Positions 24,382 to 31,640 of a stretch of 34,032 nucleotides of DNA are shown here, piece after piece. A model generated the notes under the pieces. It was not told where the DNA came from. It made no database searches and saw only the letters and a program-made list of their open reading frames with translations. Both the position numbers and the translations under genes were made by a program. Within the stretch, counting starts at the first letter, position 1. The number at the start of each line of letters is the position of its first letter. Origin of the DNA: Bacilli bacterium (lineage in GTDB: Bacteria; Bacillota_I; Bacilli_A; RFN20; CAG-826); the NCBI GenBank assembly GCA_017470115.1, contig JAFUEZ010000019.1, forward strand, positions 1 through 34,032. Direction: 5' to 3'.

Positions 24382-24455
24382 GGGGATGTGGTTCAATGGC
24401 AGAACAGCGGTCTCCAAAACCGTTGATGTGGGTTCGATTCCTTCCATCCCCGCCA
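24382..24455 (+). tRNA. tRNA-Trp (CCA), with a T-stem mismatch
   Basis: Acceptor stem GGGGATG / CATCCCC, anticodon loop CTCCAAA, encoded CCA at 24453-24455. The T-stem is GTGGG / CCTTC with T24429 facing T24443; the usual Bacilli sequence is GTGGG / CCTAC. The mismatch is small but real. Anticodon CCA reads UGG only, so UGA is not decoded as Trp. Confidence 0.93.
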
Positions 24456-24470
24456 ACATTAAAATCGTGA

Positions 24471-24500
24471 AATAATACGTCGAAATTGGCGTATTATTTT
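24471..24500 (+). terminator. Terminator after tRNA-Trp
   Basis: Stem AATAATACG (24471-24479) / CGTATTATT (24490-24498), then T-rich. Confidence 0.8.
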
Positions 24501-24568
24501 TGTTTTTAAGGTTTTTGTGTAAACTTGGATGGTTAAAATCATATGGTGATGACATTCTAAATAGAGAA

Positions 24569-24620
24569 GTGGATAGATTAAGTTTCCATACTACCCGAAC
24601 GAAACTTAATTCCTACCACC
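24569..24620. repeat. Long interrupted inverted repeat, candidate attachment site
   Basis: ATTAAGTTTC (24577-24586) and GAAACTTAAT (24601-24610) are perfect 10-bp arms around a 14-base centre. The symmetry reaches further with gaps: GTGGATAG on the left against CCTACCAC on the right. The 50-bp size and position beside the end of the serine recombinase pair fit an att site of a large serine recombinase, but a second copy is not in the window. Confidence 0.45.
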
Positions 24621-24640
24621 CCTGACTTTTTTAGGCAAAA

Positions 24641-24665
24641 GAAAAACCCAGAATGATGATCTGGG
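24641..24665 (-). terminator. Terminator of the serine recombinase operon
   Basis: On the minus strand CCCAGA, an 7-base loop, TCTGGG and then a run of five T; 20 bases after the recombinase stop. Confidence 0.85.
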
Positions 24666-24684
24666 CATTGCTATTATCTATAAT

Positions 24685-26307
24685 TTATTTATTTATGAAC
24701 ATGCTGAAGTTCGTGTGGTAATCGGTACATTTGATTCGATAGTCAACTCTTACCTTAAGGGCACCTGTTAGGTTATAAGGCAAGTTTGATACATCTGGAT
24801 TCCCAATTATCAGGATGACGTTGTTTTTGTCTATCACGTAAGCCCTAGAATAAAGCGATGTCATTAAATCAACCGAGAATTCAGCATTTGATGGTATAGC
24901 GTTTAAACTCTTGATAATTTTCTTTGCTCTATTTTCTGCAGAACCCGTTATTAAAAGGTCGTTTTCCATTTCCAGCTTTGCCATGGTTTTTTCTTTAAAC
25001 TCATCCATTAGAGTTTTCTTTAATTCACAGCTGAAATCATCATAGCGAGATGATATCTCTTCCAGCTTCTTTTTAAGGATGTCTATTTCTTTAGAAAGGC
25101 TTTCAATTTCCTTGGTTGAGGATTCGCTTATTTTGAACCCTTCTAAGAGCATTTCTTTTAGAAGTGGTTGATTGTCCTTTAGTTTCTTGATTGACAGCAT
25201 CACGCCCTTTTTAAATACCTCTAAATCAATGTTCTCGCCATTGCAATCCTTACTGTTTCTATTTTTTCCACACATCAGGAATTTGCTAATCCTATTATTC
25301 ACGCCATGATAGTGGTTTGTTTTTATGATGTAATTGCCCTTGCAATGCGAGCAAACTACGAAACCAACTAAATCAGATTTGACGTATTCGTTTTGCCTAT
25401 GCCCAGTTTGAATGTGGTAGTGGTCGCTTTTGCTTTTTCTTAAAGCTTGAACCTTATTCCAAGTGTCTCTATCGATAATAGCGGGGTGGTCATTTTCGAC
25501 AACAAACATGTCTCTCTCGCCAAGATTCTTCACTTTCTTATGGGTAAGAACATCGACTATGTATGTTTTATTGAGAATTGCATCGCCTACGTATTTCTCG
25601 TTTTCTAATACCTTAAGTATTGTTGATTGATGCCATAATTTGCCTAAAGGTGACTTTACCCCCTTTTGATTCAGGTATTTTGCAATTGCGCATGTTCCGT
25701 TTTCATCAAGATATAAATCGAATATTTCTCTAACTATTTTTGCCTCATCCTCGATGATTCTGACAACTTTGTTGCTTACCCTGTATCCATATAGATTCGT
25801 TGGGAATTGGTAGTGGCCTTCGCGATAATTTTTTCTATATCTCCATTTAACATTCTCGCTGACGTTCTTGACGTATTCTTCGGAGAATTTTGCGAGTATT
25901 GTTATCATCTGGTCGCATTTTTCATCTAAAGATGATATCTCCTGATCCTCGAAGTATATTTCTATTCCGAGCAATCTTGTCTCCCTTACAATTTTAAGGA
26001 AATCAACTAGGTTTCTTGAGAATCTCGATATTGATTTGACTAGGATGATATCGATGAGGCCAAGCTTTGCGTTTTCTATCATTTTCATGAATTCTTTTCT
26101 GTGGGTGATAGAGGTACCGCTGATGCCATCGTCTGGATAGATTCCTGCAAATTCCCAGTCTGGGTTTTCCAAAATAAGTGAAGTGTAGTGGATGATTTGC
26201 TCTTTCATCGATGATTCGAGCACATCTTTAGCGTTTGATATCCTCGCATATGCAGCCACCCTTAATTTTCCGTTCTTTTTAGGTTTATGTAGTGATTTAA
26301 TTACCAT
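24685..26307 (-). CDS. Large serine recombinase B
   Basis: Site-specific integrase/excisionase that cuts DNA through a serine. The N-terminal resolvase domain has Ser24 in AAYARISNA, then DDGISGTSITHRKEF and LVKSISRFSRNLVDF. The middle recombinase domain (about 170-270) is followed by a zinc ribbon (CSHC ... CGKNRNSKDC) and a Lys/Glu-rich coiled coil (about 390-450), the layout of large serine integrases. At 540 aa it is full length. It begins one base after the stop of the other recombinase, with AAAGGA upstream, so the two are one operon. It is the last gene before the terminator and the candidate att repeat. Confidence 0.93.
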   Translation of the reverse strand: MVIKSLHKPKKNGKLRVAAYARISNAKDVLESSMKEQIIHYTSLILENPDWEFAGIYPDDGISGTSITHRKEFMKMIENAKLGLIDIILVKSISRFSRNLVDFLKIVRETRLLGIEIYFEDQEISSLDEKCDQMITILAKFSEEYVKNVSENVKWRYRKNYREGHYQFPTNLYGYRVSNKVVRIIEDEAKIVREIFDLYLDENGTCAIAKYLNQKGVKSPLGKLWHQSTILKVLENEKYVGDAILNKTYIVDVLTHKKVKNLGERDMFVVENDHPAIIDRDTWNKVQALRKSKSDHYHIQTGHRQNEYVKSDLVGFVVCSHCKGNYIIKTNHYHGVNNRISKFLMCGKNRNSKDCNGENIDLEVFKKGVMLSIKKLKDNQPLLKEMLLEGFKISESSTKEIESLSKEIDILKKKLEEISSRYDDFSCELKKTLMDEFKEKTMAKLEMENDLLITGSAENRAKKIIKSLNAIPSNAEFSVDLMTSLYSRAYVIDKNNVILIIGNPDVSNLPYNLTGALKVRVDYRIKCTDYHTNFSMFINK

Positions 26308-26308
26308 A

Positions 26309-27970
26309 CTAGTCCTTTCTCACTAAGTCGTAGGATAGTTTCCTTGTTCCTTCGTTAAGTGTGTTTTCATAAATTGGTTTAAGAGAAAGTAACTCATCAA
26401 TTGAGTTTTCTAGGCAATTGGTAGCAGAAGTTGATGCAACAAATCTAAGACCGCCATCAGGTTTTTTGATGATTACCTTTATGCATTTTTTTAGCAACCT
26501 ACATGTTATTTCTTTAGTATCCAGATAAACAAATGAGTCATGTATCTCTCTAAAATAGTTCGAAGATAACAATATTTGCCTATCCAATTCGCTCAGCTGC
26601 GCTTTCGTATCGTTTAGCTTTGCATTAATCTGATTGAACTCATCGGATTCGGTTATGCTAGCAGTGGAATGGATCGCCTTTTTTAAGACCTCCTGTATTT
26701 CTTCTTGATACCTACTTCTTAATGCTAATAATTCCTCTCTTTTGATATGAATATCCTTTATTGTTTCATCAACAATCTCTTCAAAATTACTGCTAAATAA
26801 GCATTTTTTTGCAAAAAATCTATCGAAAATGTCCTTTGCGGCTTTCATTGCTAGTTCATAATCTACCGTGTGTTTGTTGGGGCATTGTATATAAGATTCA
26901 TTATTGGTTACTATCTTTTTGCATGTTAGGACATCCCTTTGAAATTTTGTGCCAGGATGTTGAGTTAATTTATTCATTGCTCTATGGCAAGATGAGCAGA
27001 TGACAAGATTATGTAGTGGTGAAAGGTCGCCCCTTTCTGCTTTGTTAGTCTTTTGCAGTTCTAGCATTTTTTGAACATAATCAAAATTAACCTTCGAAAC
27101 AATCGCTGGATGGTGATTCTCAAATATGTACTTTGGTTCAATCTCATCATTTTTGTAAGGCTTATGGTCCAAAAAATTAACGATAACCGTTTTCTGCATG
27201 ACAAAGTTGCCGATGTACTTTTCATCGGTGAGGATCCTTTTGACATCGACCGATTCCCATTTCGATTTTCCAGTGCCGGTTTTGATGCCTTGGCTTGTTA
27301 GCATTTTTGCTATCTCGCTAAGCGTGTATCCAAATTTGTAATATGAAAAGATGCTTCTTACGGTTTCTGCCTCTTGTTCCTTTATGACGATTTTCCCGTT
27401 TTCATAGTCGTATCCAAGCGTGCTTTTAACTACCATTTTCCTTTCACCTCTTTTCATGCGGCTTCTGACACCCCATTTAACATTCGAGGAGATGGTTTTA
27501 GATTCCTCTTGCGCCATGGATGCGTAAATGGTTAATTGAAATTCCACATCCTCTTCGAGTGAGTTGATATGCTCTTTGTCAAAGTAGATGGCTATCTTTG
27601 CATCTCTTAATTTCCTATATTCGGTTAGGAAATCTACGGTGTTTCTTGCCCATCTTGATATCGATTTAGTAAGTATAAGGTCAATTTTTCCTGCCAAAGC
27701 ATCATCAATCATCTCTTTGAAGCCTTTTCTATTTTTGAGTGATGTACCAGATATCCCTTCGTCAGAATAGAGTTTGACAAATTCCCATTCTGGGTTTTGT
27801 TTAATCCTCTCGGAATATTCTTCAAGCTGAGCTTTAAAAGAATTCCTTTGATCCTCAAAGTCTGTGGATACTCTTGCGTACGCGGCCACTTTCTTTTTTA
27901 TAATTGCCCCATTAGGGTCTATTGAAGTGGTTTTCTTTGGGATTACCCTTATGATTCTAGTTGTTTCCAT
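26309..27970 (-). CDS. Large serine recombinase A
   Basis: Second large serine recombinase, 553 aa. Catalytic Ser35 is in YARVSTD; DEGISGTSLKNRKGF, LTKSISRWARNTVDF and a zinc ribbon (CSSC ... C ... C) with coiled coil follow. It is clearly a paralogue of the downstream recombinase but diverged. I chose the ATG at 27970 because AAAGGAGG lies 4 bases before it; an ATG at 27985 in the same frame would put that site inside the gene. Tandem pairs such as CcrA/CcrB of SCC elements show that both proteins can be needed together. A palindrome lies just upstream. Confidence 0.92.
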   Translation of the reverse strand: METTRIIRVIPKKTTSIDPNGAIIKKKVAAYARVSTDFEDQRNSFKAQLEEYSERIKQNPEWEFVKLYSDEGISGTSLKNRKGFKEMIDDALAGKIDLILTKSISRWARNTVDFLTEYRKLRDAKIAIYFDKEHINSLEEDVEFQLTIYASMAQEESKTISSNVKWGVRSRMKRGERKMVVKSTLGYDYENGKIVIKEQEAETVRSIFSYYKFGYTLSEIAKMLTSQGIKTGTGKSKWESVDVKRILTDEKYIGNFVMQKTVIVNFLDHKPYKNDEIEPKYIFENHHPAIVSKVNFDYVQKMLELQKTNKAERGDLSPLHNLVICSSCHRAMNKLTQHPGTKFQRDVLTCKKIVTNNESYIQCPNKHTVDYELAMKAAKDIFDRFFAKKCLFSSNFEEIVDETIKDIHIKREELLALRSRYQEEIQEVLKKAIHSTASITESDEFNQINAKLNDTKAQLSELDRQILLSSNYFREIHDSFVYLDTKEITCRLLKKCIKVIIKKPDGGLRFVASTSATNCLENSIDELLSLKPIYENTLNEGTRKLSYDLVRKD

Positions 27971-27991
27971 ACTGCCTCCTTTCATTAGTAT

Positions 27992-28013
27992 TTATCACTC
28001 TAAAGAGTGATAA
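27992..28013. promoter_or_regulatory. 22-bp perfect palindrome upstream of the recombinases
   Basis: TTATCACTCT, AA, AGAGTGATAA: 10-bp arms with a 2-base centre, between the 61-aa gene and recombinase A. It could be an operator or, as RNA, a hairpin. There is no T-run on the minus strand. A half copy, ATCACTCT, recurs at 28256-28263 in the divergent control region. Confidence 0.6.
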
Positions 28014-28015
28014 TA

Positions 28016-28201
28016 TCAATTGTTTTCTACTGAAATAATACCTGTAGAAGGAATATGAAAATGCCTCTGGAAGTTTTCTATTAATTTGGCTCCAGTTGCA
28101 AATGTGATCTTGTTAGAAGTAACTAGGTCAAAGACCTTTTTCTTAAATATATCGTAAGCTGCCCCTTCATTGTCGAAAGGGGTTTTCTTTTCGTTTTTCA
28201 T
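28016..28201 (-). CDS. Small unknown protein upstream of the recombinases, 61 aa
   Basis: Not recognised. The sequence is basic and helical (NEGAAYDIFKKKVFDL, ATGAKLIENFQRHF), without membrane helix. AGGAAAGG lies about 8 bases before the ATG, and it is the first gene of the minus-strand recombinase operon. Position and size would fit a helper or directionality factor for the recombinases, but nothing in the sequence proves it. Confidence 0.65.
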   Translation of the reverse strand: MKNEKKTPFDNEGAAYDIFKKKVFDLVTSNKITFATGAKLIENFQRHFHIPSTGIISVENN

Positions 28202-28502
28202 AGAGTCGCCTTTCCTCTAGAAGAAACGAATGATAAGCATAATTATTAAACCAAAATCACTCTTTGAATGTAATTAACGCGGAATAACTATTTGCTTTTT
28301 CGGGTTTGACAAGACCGTCTTGAAAGAATGTTACTCCGAGTAACTATCGCAAAGTTTACAAAGTAAAAATTCCGCGGAATCCATCAGGATATTCAGAATG
28401 TTACTCCGCGTCAATTATTTTTTCCTGTTTCCCTTTCTACAATTCTATCAACACCTGACACGCAAATAGGTGAGAACCAATTAAGGAAAGGAGGAGTTTT
28501 TA
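28202..28502. promoter_or_regulatory. Divergent control region with four related operator-like sites
   Basis: No gene. Four sites share the core (T/C)TCCG(C/A)G: 28274-28288 (minus strand GTTATTCCGCGTTAA), 28330-28344 (GTTACTCCGAGTAAC, a perfect odd palindrome), 28369-28380 (ATTCCGCGGAAT, a perfect palindrome) and 28400-28414 (GTTACTCCGCGTCAA). The second and fourth also share the preceding AGAAT. TTGACA at 28306-28311 is a -35 candidate whose -10 region would be covered by the second site. TACAAT (28438-28443) may be a second -10 box. A small stem CACCT / AGGTG (28452-28472) and a strong Shine-Dalgarno (AAGGAAAGGAGGAG, 28484) come before the XRE gene. Confidence 0.7.
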
Positions 28503-28784
28503 ATGTCGCAAAAATCCAGAAAAAAGAAACCATTCTTCCCAAGAGATTATCTCCAAAAGATGAGGTATTCGCTCGGGTGGACGCAGAAACAAGTAGCGGT
28601 GAAGATGGGCATCGATACCTTCGTGTATAACGGTATTGAAAATGGACACAGGGGCGCGCTTATGAACGCAAAAAGACTAAAGCAGCTGGCGTTCGCTTTT
28701 GGTGTTCCAGTAGCAGAGCTCATCGATTTAGAAATCGCCTACATGGATGAAGCAATTAAAAGAACCGAAGGGATCAAAGAATGA
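28503..28784 (+). CDS. XRE-family helix-turn-helix regulator
   Basis: A 93-aa DNA-binding protein. The helix-turn-helix spans about residues 17-72: MRYSLGWTQKQVAVKMGID, FVYNGIENGHRG, RLKQLAFAFGVPVAEL. A basic N-terminal tail (SQKSRKKK) precedes it. Very strong Shine-Dalgarno. It is the first gene of the rightward operon and lies beside the four-site array, so it is the best candidate to bind those sites and control both directions. Its TGA overlaps the integrase ATG by 4 bases. Whether it represses or activates is unknown. Confidence 0.87.
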   Translation: MSQKSRKKKPFFPRDYLQKMRYSLGWTQKQVAVKMGIDTFVYNGIENGHRGALMNAKRLKQLAFAFGVPVAELIDLEIAYMDEAIKRTEGIKE

Positions 28785-29749
28785 TCACTGAATTAAAGCA
28801 GAAGATGATGGATGATGCGCCTAGCCATAAGGAGCTGGTGGAGACCTATCTAGGCTCAACCGAGTTCAGAAGCATTAACACCGAAAAAGTCTATGGTTCA
28901 ACGCTTAAGAGGTATCTGAATTATCTAGAAGAAAAACGAATCGATAAGCCAAACGAATTCACTACCAAAGCGTACAAAAAAGAACTTAGAGCGAAAGGGT
29001 TATCCGCTAGAACTCTGCAGTTGGTCACGATAGTGCTAAAAGGCTTTTATTCTTGGTGCTTAGACAATGAGCTTTATCCAAACATGGCCCGCGGACTTCA
29101 AAACGAGAAGATCCAGAAAGACTTTAAAAGAAAGTCCATAGGACTTGATAATGCGAAGAAGCTTATCGAACTATGCAGAAAAGAATACAAAGAGGATCCT
29201 AAAAATCTAGTCAAGTTAAGAAACTACACGATGATCTATCTGATGCTTCATATAGGCCTTAGAACTGTGGAAGTCTCCAACGCTGATTTTTCCAATCTCA
29301 AAACCATTGAAGGGAAGAGGTTCTTGTTTGTGAAAGGTAAAGGACATAATGATCCCGATGACGCTATTAGATTAGAGCCAAAGGTATATCAAGTCCTTAA
29401 TCGTTACATCAAGAAGAGGAAATTGACCGAAGGGGCTATTTTTGTCAACCACAGCAATAGGAATCCTAATGGAAGGATAGAGCCTAAAATCATCTCCAAA
29501 ATAGTGAAGCAGCATCTTAGAGCCATAGGCCTTAACGACGATATCTATACCGCACACGCCTTAAGGCATACATGCGCTGCTATTGCCATTGCTAATGGCG
29601 CCACTATACAGCAAGTTCAACAGTTGTTAAGGCATAAATCCATCGAAACAACAACAATCTATCTCCGTGAAATCACCCCGGAAAATAATCCAAGCCAAGG
29701 ATATATAGAAAGGGCCTTCGATGACGGAGAGGAAAACGAAGAAGAGTGA
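28781..29749 (+). CDS. Tyrosine recombinase (phage integrase family, XerC/D-like)
   Basis: Site-specific recombinase of 322 aa. N-terminal SAM-like core-binding domain (about 18-105) and C-terminal catalytic domain with Arg161 (in GLRTVEVSNADF), Lys near 185 (FVKGKG), His259-x-x-Arg262 (TAHALRHTCA), His285 (LLRHKS) and nucleophile Tyr294. All catalytic residues are present. The ATGA overlap with the XRE gene couples the two. It has no arm-binding domain, as in Xer proteins, so it may resolve or invert DNA rather than integrate the element. Confidence 0.93.
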   Translation: MITELKQKMMDDAPSHKELVETYLGSTEFRSINTEKVYGSTLKRYLNYLEEKRIDKPNEFTTKAYKKELRAKGLSARTLQLVTIVLKGFYSWCLDNELYPNMARGLQNEKIQKDFKRKSIGLDNAKKLIELCRKEYKEDPKNLVKLRNYTMIYLMLHIGLRTVEVSNADFSNLKTIEGKRFLFVKGKGHNDPDDAIRLEPKVYQVLNRYIKKRKLTEGAIFVNHSNRNPNGRIEPKIISKIVKQHLRAIGLNDDIYTAHALRHTCAAIAIANGATIQQVQQLLRHKSIETTTIYLREITPENNPSQGYIERAFDDGEENEEE

Positions 29750-29792
29750 CCATCTAAATGCGTGGAAGATGTGGAAAGACGAGGAAAAAATA

Positions 29793-30608
29793 ATGTCAAA
29801 AAACGAAAATAACGAGGTTATGCAGGGAAATTCCCTAGAAAAAGAAGAGCAAACCTCTCTCAAAATTGAAATCAAAACATTCACATCGGAGTCATTGGGA
29901 AGCTTAAGAACTGCCTATGATAACTACGGTAGACCAGTTGTTTGCCTAAAGGATGCTTGCAACATCTTAGATATCAAGAATCCTAGCGATGCCAAAGGCA
30001 GATTAAAAGCCAGTGGTGTAGTTAGGCTCGTGATGAACGATGGAAGCAAATTCAGAAACTATCTCTATGTCACCGAAGACAACCTTTACCGCTTAATCTT
30101 CCAATCAAGGAAAGAAGAAGCTGTCTTATTCATGGATTGGGTAACCGAGACCGTTCTTCCTACGATTAGGAAATTCGGAAGGTTCGACGTCCAGTTAATC
30201 AATGGATCGCCAGAAGCCGCTTTGTCATTTTTGGATTCATATAGCGAACTCAAGATTCGCAATAACATCCTTGAATCCATAAACGCCGAAACGGTAGAGG
30301 CTAGAGAATACGTCAAAAGGATGACCGATAGCGGTGTCCTCATCGATTTGTTCGACGTGCCTAGCAAACTCAAAATCAAAGGCATTAACAAAGTTAATCT
30401 CTTATCCATTTTAAGAAACAACGATGTCTTAAATAGCGATAATCTCCCTAATCAGGAATTCATCGATAAGGGATGGTTCAGGGTCATCGATTGCACCTAT
30501 AGCGACAAGAAAGCTGGTCAAGTCACTCATAAGAGAGTTTTCTGCTATAAAACCGCCATAAATGGAATGAGAAGAATCATCGAAAAGATGGTTGGAAGGA
30601 AGGACTAA
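29793..30608 (+). CDS. Phage antirepressor (BRO-N plus KilAC-like)
   Basis: A 271-aa regulator typical of temperate phages and integrated elements. The N-terminal BRO domain (about 20-110) shows YDNYGRPVVCLKDACNILDI, YVTEDNLYRLIFQSRK and VTETVLPTIRKFGRF. The C-terminal part resembles KilAC/ANT: LLSILRNNDVLN, LPNQEFIDKGWFRV and the closing KTAINGMRRIIEKM. Such proteins relieve repression of early or excision genes. I chose ATG 29793 since GAGGAA (29781-29786) is 6 bases before it; an ATG at 29721 in the same frame, inside the integrase gene, would add 24 residues. Confidence 0.85.
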   Translation: MSKNENNEVMQGNSLEKEEQTSLKIEIKTFTSESLGSLRTAYDNYGRPVVCLKDACNILDIKNPSDAKGRLKASGVVRLVMNDGSKFRNYLYVTEDNLYRLIFQSRKEEAVLFMDWVTETVLPTIRKFGRFDVQLINGSPEAALSFLDSYSELKIRNNILESINAETVEAREYVKRMTDSGVLIDLFDVPSKLKIKGINKVNLLSILRNNDVLNSDNLPNQEFIDKGWFRVIDCTYSDKKAGQVTHKRVFCYKTAINGMRRIIEKMVGRKD

Positions 30609-30610
30609 CC

Positions 30611-31036
30611 ATGAAAATGACATTAGAAATATTTGGTGAGACCGTAAAGCACGCACCAGATTTAATTGCCGGATACTATTCCGCTCTTTTTGGAGTGAAC
30701 GACAAAATCGATAGCCTTTATTTCAAAGAAGGCAAAACCGAAGAAGATAAGGCGGAGTTAGAAGCTCAGGAGAAACTTCAAAAATATCTTATCAAAAAGA
30801 TAAACAAAACATTTAAAGTCATGAAGGCACTCCCTATGTTCACGGCGATGCTTGGAGAATTTAACACAATTGTGTTTTACATGAAGTTCGTGGATAGAGA
30901 GAAATACGGGGTAAGCAATCAGTCTGAAGGGTTCAATGAGAAGTCCATAAACGAGGCTGTTCTGGCGATTCGTCACAACTATGAATTCTTCTATGAGACA
31001 TACCTTAGGAAAAAATCGAAAAACAATGAGAAATAA
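30611..31036 (+). CDS. Unknown element protein, 141 aa
   Basis: Not recognised. A soluble, charged, mostly helical protein (LEIFGETVKHAPDLIAGYYS, KTEEDKAELEAQEKLQKYL, TFKVMKALPMFTAMLGEF). No motif or cysteine pair is seen. It starts 2 bases after the antirepressor with GGAAGGAAGG upstream, so it is part of the same operon. Its place between the antirepressor and a replication-type protein suggests an early function. Confidence 0.7.
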   Translation: MKMTLEIFGETVKHAPDLIAGYYSALFGVNDKIDSLYFKEGKTEEDKAELEAQEKLQKYLIKKINKTFKVMKALPMFTAMLGEFNTIVFYMKFVDREKYGVSNQSEGFNEKSINEAVLAIRHNYEFFYETYLRKKSKNNEK

Positions 31037-31077
31037 TGCATGTTATTTCGCTTTGAACATAAAGGAGGGTGGTTCCT

Positions 31078-31527
31078 ATGGCTAATCCGAAGAGCAAGCT
31101 CGATTGGTTTCCCGTGGACACGAGAATCCTGGAGGATCCTAAGGTCAGGAAGCTGGTCCATAAATACAAAGTGGAGGGATATGGGCTTTTTCTCCATGTC
31201 CTTTCACGCATCTATCTGAACGGGTATTTCATCAAAGATGACATCGATTCTTTTGCTTTGGATATCGCCTATGACCTCGGCTATAACGATACCGAGGAGC
31301 ATATCGCGTTGGTGAAAGAGGTGATTGAGTACATGATGAAGATCAATCTGCTCGATAGCTTTTCCTATGAATACGAATCCGTTTTTACCTCTAAAGCGAT
31401 ACAGATCCAGTTTGTCAAATCAACTTTGAGGAGAGTGCCTAGGGAGAAGCCGCACTGGTTGTTAACACCAGAAGAGGAAGCTGACGCTAGAACTTACATG
31501 AAGAATAGAGAGGATGATTCCGTGTGA
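31078..31527 (+). CDS. Lin1244/DUF4373-type replication-associated protein, probably truncated
   Basis: The N-terminal domain found in phage and ICE replication-initiation-like proteins: KLDWFPVDTRILEDPKVRKL, KVEGYGLFLHVLSRIYLNGY, then helical segments to about residue 145. I chose ATG 31078 with AAAGGAGG (31061-31068) 9 bases before; GTG 31069 lies inside that site's edge. At 149 aa it is short: relatives usually continue into a low-complexity Cys/Gln/Tyr-rich linker and a basic tail, and just that kind of sequence follows in another frame at 31530-31640. Confidence 0.75.
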   Translation: MANPKSKLDWFPVDTRILEDPKVRKLVHKYKVEGYGLFLHVLSRIYLNGYFIKDDIDSFALDIAYDLGYNDTEEHIALVKEVIEYMMKINLLDSFSYEYESVFTSKAIQIQFVKSTLRRVPREKPHWLLTPEEEADARTYMKNREDDSV

Positions 31528-31529
31528 TT

Positions 31530-31640
31530 ATGCCTACATTATGTTTGCAATATGTGTACAGAAACTATGATTCTGCAGACATTATGTTACATTCGGAAAC
31601 ATTCCTCTCTTTGAGAAAAGGAAAAAGAAATAGAAAGTGA
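31530..31640 (+). CDS. 36-aa frame resembling the lost tail of the Lin1244-type protein
   Basis: ATG 31530 opens 36 codons: MPTLCLQYVYRNYDSADIM, then a basic end SLRKGKRNRK. The composition matches the repetitive linker and Lys/Arg tail that normally follow the Lin1244 domain. The stop TGA (31638-31640) overlaps the next GTG start as GTGA, as a translated upstream frame would. It contains a 10-bp direct repeat, ACATTATGTT (31536-31545 and 31579-31588). Could be a small gene or a frameshifted tail. Confidence 0.4.
   Translation: MPTLCLQYVYRNYDSADIMLHSETFLSLRKGKRNRK

Noticed and set aside
24367-24555. A 62-codon minus-strand frame with GMEGIEPTSTVLETAVLPLNH
   Set aside because: This is the well-known false protein made by translating tRNA-Trp backwards; the tRNA lies exactly there.
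30086-30421. A 111-codon minus-strand frame inside the antirepressor gene
   Set aside because: No ribosome site, low-information sequence and the sense frame has clear BRO/KilAC domains.
31536-31588. Two ACATTATGTT repeats as a possible replication origin iteron or CRISPR
   Set aside because: Only two copies, 43 bases apart, best explained by the repetitive linker code of the Lin1244-type protein.
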